A DNA stretch of 6,660 bases from an uncultured Lachnospiraceae bacterium. GTDB taxonomy: Bacteria; Bacillota; Clostridia; Lachnospirales; Lachnospiraceae. The DNA is taken from assembly GCA_902803015.1 (NCBI GenBank), contig CADCOL010000146.1, positions 1-6,660 of the forward strand, written 5' to 3'. The notes beneath the pieces are model-generated. The model was given only the letters and a program-made list of their open reading frames with translations. It was not told the origin of the DNA and searched no databases. Each line of letters starts with the position of its first letter. Within the stretch, counting starts at the first letter, position 1. The translations under genes and the position numbers were made by a program. Positions 5,460 to 6,660 of the stretch are shown here, in pieces.

Positions 5460-6488
5460 ATGGCAATGGAATTTGAACGTAAACTGGCAATCCCGGCAGA
5501 AGTAAAGGAAATGTATCCCCTGACCGGTAAAATGAGAGAAACCGTGGAAACGCGCAATGCGAAAATCAAACGGATTTTTGAAGGAGCGGACGACAGACTT
5601 CTCTTAATTATCGGACCGTGCTCCGCGGACAACGAGGACAGCGTTATCGATTACACATTACGTCTTCGTGCGATTCAGGAAAAGGTCGAGGATAAAATCT
5701 TCATCGTTCCCAGAATCTATACGAATAAACCGAGAACAACCGGCGCAGGATACAAGGGAATGCTTCATCAGCCGAATCCGAACGAAAAGCCGGATATGTT
5801 CAAGGGAATCATCGCAACCCGTCACCTGCACATGCGTGCCGTGGAGGAAACCGGATTTTCCTGTGCGGATGAAATGCTTTACCCCGAGAATTATCAGTAC
5901 CTTGACGATGTGCTCGGATACGTTGCAGTCGGTGCAAGAAGCGTGGAAGACCAGCAGCACAGACTGGTGGCATCCGGCATCTCCGTTCCCGTCGGTATGA
6001 AGAATCCGACCTCCGGTGATTACACCGTAATGATGAATGCCATCAATGCGGCACAGCACGGACACACCTTCATCTACAGAGGATGGGAAGTGCATTCCGA
6101 AGGAAACGTTCATACACATGCGATTCTCAGGGGTTCCACAAACAAGCACGGTCAGAGCCTTCCGAACTATCATTACGAAGATCTGATTCGTCTGTATGAC
6201 GAGTATCAGAAGGGTGAATACTTAAATCCGGCGGTTGTCATCGATACGAACCATGCAAACTCCGGCAAGAACCCGTTCGAGCAGCCGAGAATCATCTCCG
6301 AAGTGCTTCATGCATGCCGTCACAACGCGGAAATCGGCAAGATGGTCAAAGGCTTCATGGTGGAAAGCTACATCGAGGACGGCAACCAGAAGATCGGAGA
6401 AGGCGTATACGGCAAGTCCATTACAGATGCCTGCCTCGGATGGGAGAAGACCGAGAAGTTAATCTACAGTATCGCTGAGACTCTGTAA
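5460..6488 (+). CDS. aroF: 3-deoxy-7-phosphoheptulonate (DAHP) synthase, class I (AroFGH type)
   Basis: 342 residues. Condenses phosphoenolpyruvate with erythrose 4-phosphate in the first step of the shikimate pathway. It belongs to the E. coli AroF/G/H type (PF00793), not the short class I-beta or the class II enzymes. Visible motifs: IGPCSADN (51-58), KPRTTGAGYKG (90-100), GARSVEDQQHR (158-168), PVGMKNPTSG (177-186), RGSTN (224-228), IDTNHANSGK (261-270), MVESYIEDGNQ (300-310) and YGKSITDACLGWE (317-329). The four metal ligands expected from E. coli AroG are present as Cys54, His265, Glu302 and Asp323. Which aromatic amino acid inhibits it cannot be told. Start: ATG at 5460 matches the family N-terminus; a weak AGAAAGAAG precedes it. 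The frame stays open to an ATG at 5388, but that would overlap pheA by 35 bases. An ATG two codons downstream (5466) is also possible. Co-transcribed with pheA. Confidence 0.95.
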   Translation: MAMEFERKLAIPAEVKEMYPLTGKMRETVETRNAKIKRIFEGADDRLLLIIGPCSADNEDSVIDYTLRLRAIQEKVEDKIFIVPRIYTNKPRTTGAGYKGMLHQPNPNEKPDMFKGIIATRHLHMRAVEETGFSCADEMLYPENYQYLDDVLGYVAVGARSVEDQQHRLVASGISVPVGMKNPTSGDYTVMMNAINAAQHGHTFIYRGWEVHSEGNVHTHAILRGSTNKHGQSLPNYHYEDLIRLYDEYQKGEYLNPAVVIDTNHANSGKNPFEQPRIISEVLHACRHNAEIGKMVKGFMVESYIEDGNQKIGEGVYGKSITDACLGWEKTEKLIYSIAETL

Positions 6489-6540
6489 TGCAAACCAAGA
6501 CGAGCAATATGCGCAGCGCGCTTTGCAAATAAAATATTTA

Positions 6541-6554
6541 TCCGCACATGCGGA
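6541..6554 (+). other. Small hairpin just upstream of the trpB-like ribosome site
   Basis: TCCGC-ACAT-GCGGA, a 5-bp stem with a 4-nt loop, ends 2 nt before the AAAGGAGG site. No T-tract follows on the plus strand, so it is not a terminator there. The rest of the 83-nt gap (6489-6571) holds TGCAAA/TTTGCA (6489-6494 with 6522-6527) enclosing a GC-rich stretch, and no convincing promoter. Transcription probably continues from aroF. Confidence 0.3.
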
Positions 6555-6571
6555 AGAAAGGAGGCATTGAC

Positions 6572-6660
6572 ATGCCAAACAAAGAAATCCCTTACAAAAT
6601 TTACTTAGAAGAAAGCGAGATGCCGAAGGCATGGTACAATGTCCGTGCGGATATGAAGAA
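6572..6660 (+). CDS. TrpB2-type tryptophan synthase beta chain-like protein, N-terminal fragment (runs off window)
   Basis: Only 29 codons are visible. AAAGGAGG (6557-6564) lies 7 nt before the ATG, an excellent ribosome site. The peptide contains IPYKIYLEESEMPKAWYNV (residues 6-24) followed by RADMK. The pattern MPxxWYNxRADM is typical of the N-terminus of the TrpB2 branch (TrpB-like pyridoxal-phosphate enzymes, about 450 residues), which make tryptophan from indole and serine and often stand apart from trpA. Classical TrpB1 proteins do not begin this way. The PLP-binding lysine and all catalytic parts lie outside the window, so integrity cannot be judged. Its place after pheA and aroF supports an aromatic amino acid operon. 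The call rests on a short but distinctive segment. Confidence 0.8.
   Translation, partial: MPNKEIPYKIYLEESEMPKAWYNVRADMK

Noticed and set aside
6489..6540. Terminator after aroF (TGCAAA...TTTGCA enclosing a GC-rich core)
   Set aside because: The stem is imperfect, the loop is large, and the following sequence is A-rich rather than a T-tract.

Overview
The window looks like chromosomal DNA from a Gram-positive, low-to-mid GC anaerobe of the class Clostridia, most likely a member of the Lachnospiraceae. This is inferred from protein style (independent phosphoglycerate mutase, a metal-dependent class I DAHP synthase and a TrpB2-type tryptophan synthase beta chain), strong purine-rich Shine-Dalgarno sites and sigma-A-like promoters. 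No species can be named from the sequence alone. There are no mobile elements, CRISPR arrays, tRNA or rRNA genes. No gene-free stretch exceeds 300 bases.

Left part (1-2551, minus strand): a two-gene operon reading leftwards. The first gene encodes a membrane-anchored protein with a C-terminal phosphodiester glycosidase (NAGPA/DUF2233) domain. The second overlaps it by 4 bases (ATGA) and encodes a polytopic membrane protein. That protein resembles prolipoprotein diacylglyceryl transferase (Lgt) in layout but has lost the family's key residues; it runs off the left edge. The operon's promoter has a near-ideal extended -10 placed so that transcription would begin at or next to the A of the start codon, suggesting a leaderless mRNA.

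Middle part (2604-4299, plus strand): a divergent promoter, a leader of about 85 nt with two small hairpins, and gpmI, the cofactor-independent phosphoglycerate mutase of glycolysis.

Right part (4304-6660, plus strand): an aromatic amino acid operon. A promoter starts 4 bases after the gpmI stop. It is followed by a 43-codon leader peptide gene with seven Phe, one Tyr and two Trp codons, a perfect 10-bp intrinsic terminator, and then pheA (prephenate dehydratase), aroF (DAHP synthase) and the start of a trpB2-like gene. The leader RNA contains three mutually exclusive pairings. The Phe-codon stretch can pair with the segment holding the leader stop codon, that segment can pair with the loop and 5' arm of the terminator, and the terminator can pair with itself. 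This is the logic of classical ribosome-mediated attenuation, as in enterobacterial pheA, built from unrelated sequence in a clostridial setting. It is the most interesting system in the window.

How the genes fit together: GpmI makes 2-phosphoglycerate from 3-phosphoglycerate, one step before phosphoenolpyruvate. DAHP synthase condenses phosphoenolpyruvate with erythrose 4-phosphate to start the shikimate pathway. PheA commits prephenate to phenylalanine, and TrpB-type enzymes make tryptophan from indole. The proposed attenuator would let charged tRNA-Phe, and perhaps Tyr and Trp charging, set expression of the last three genes.
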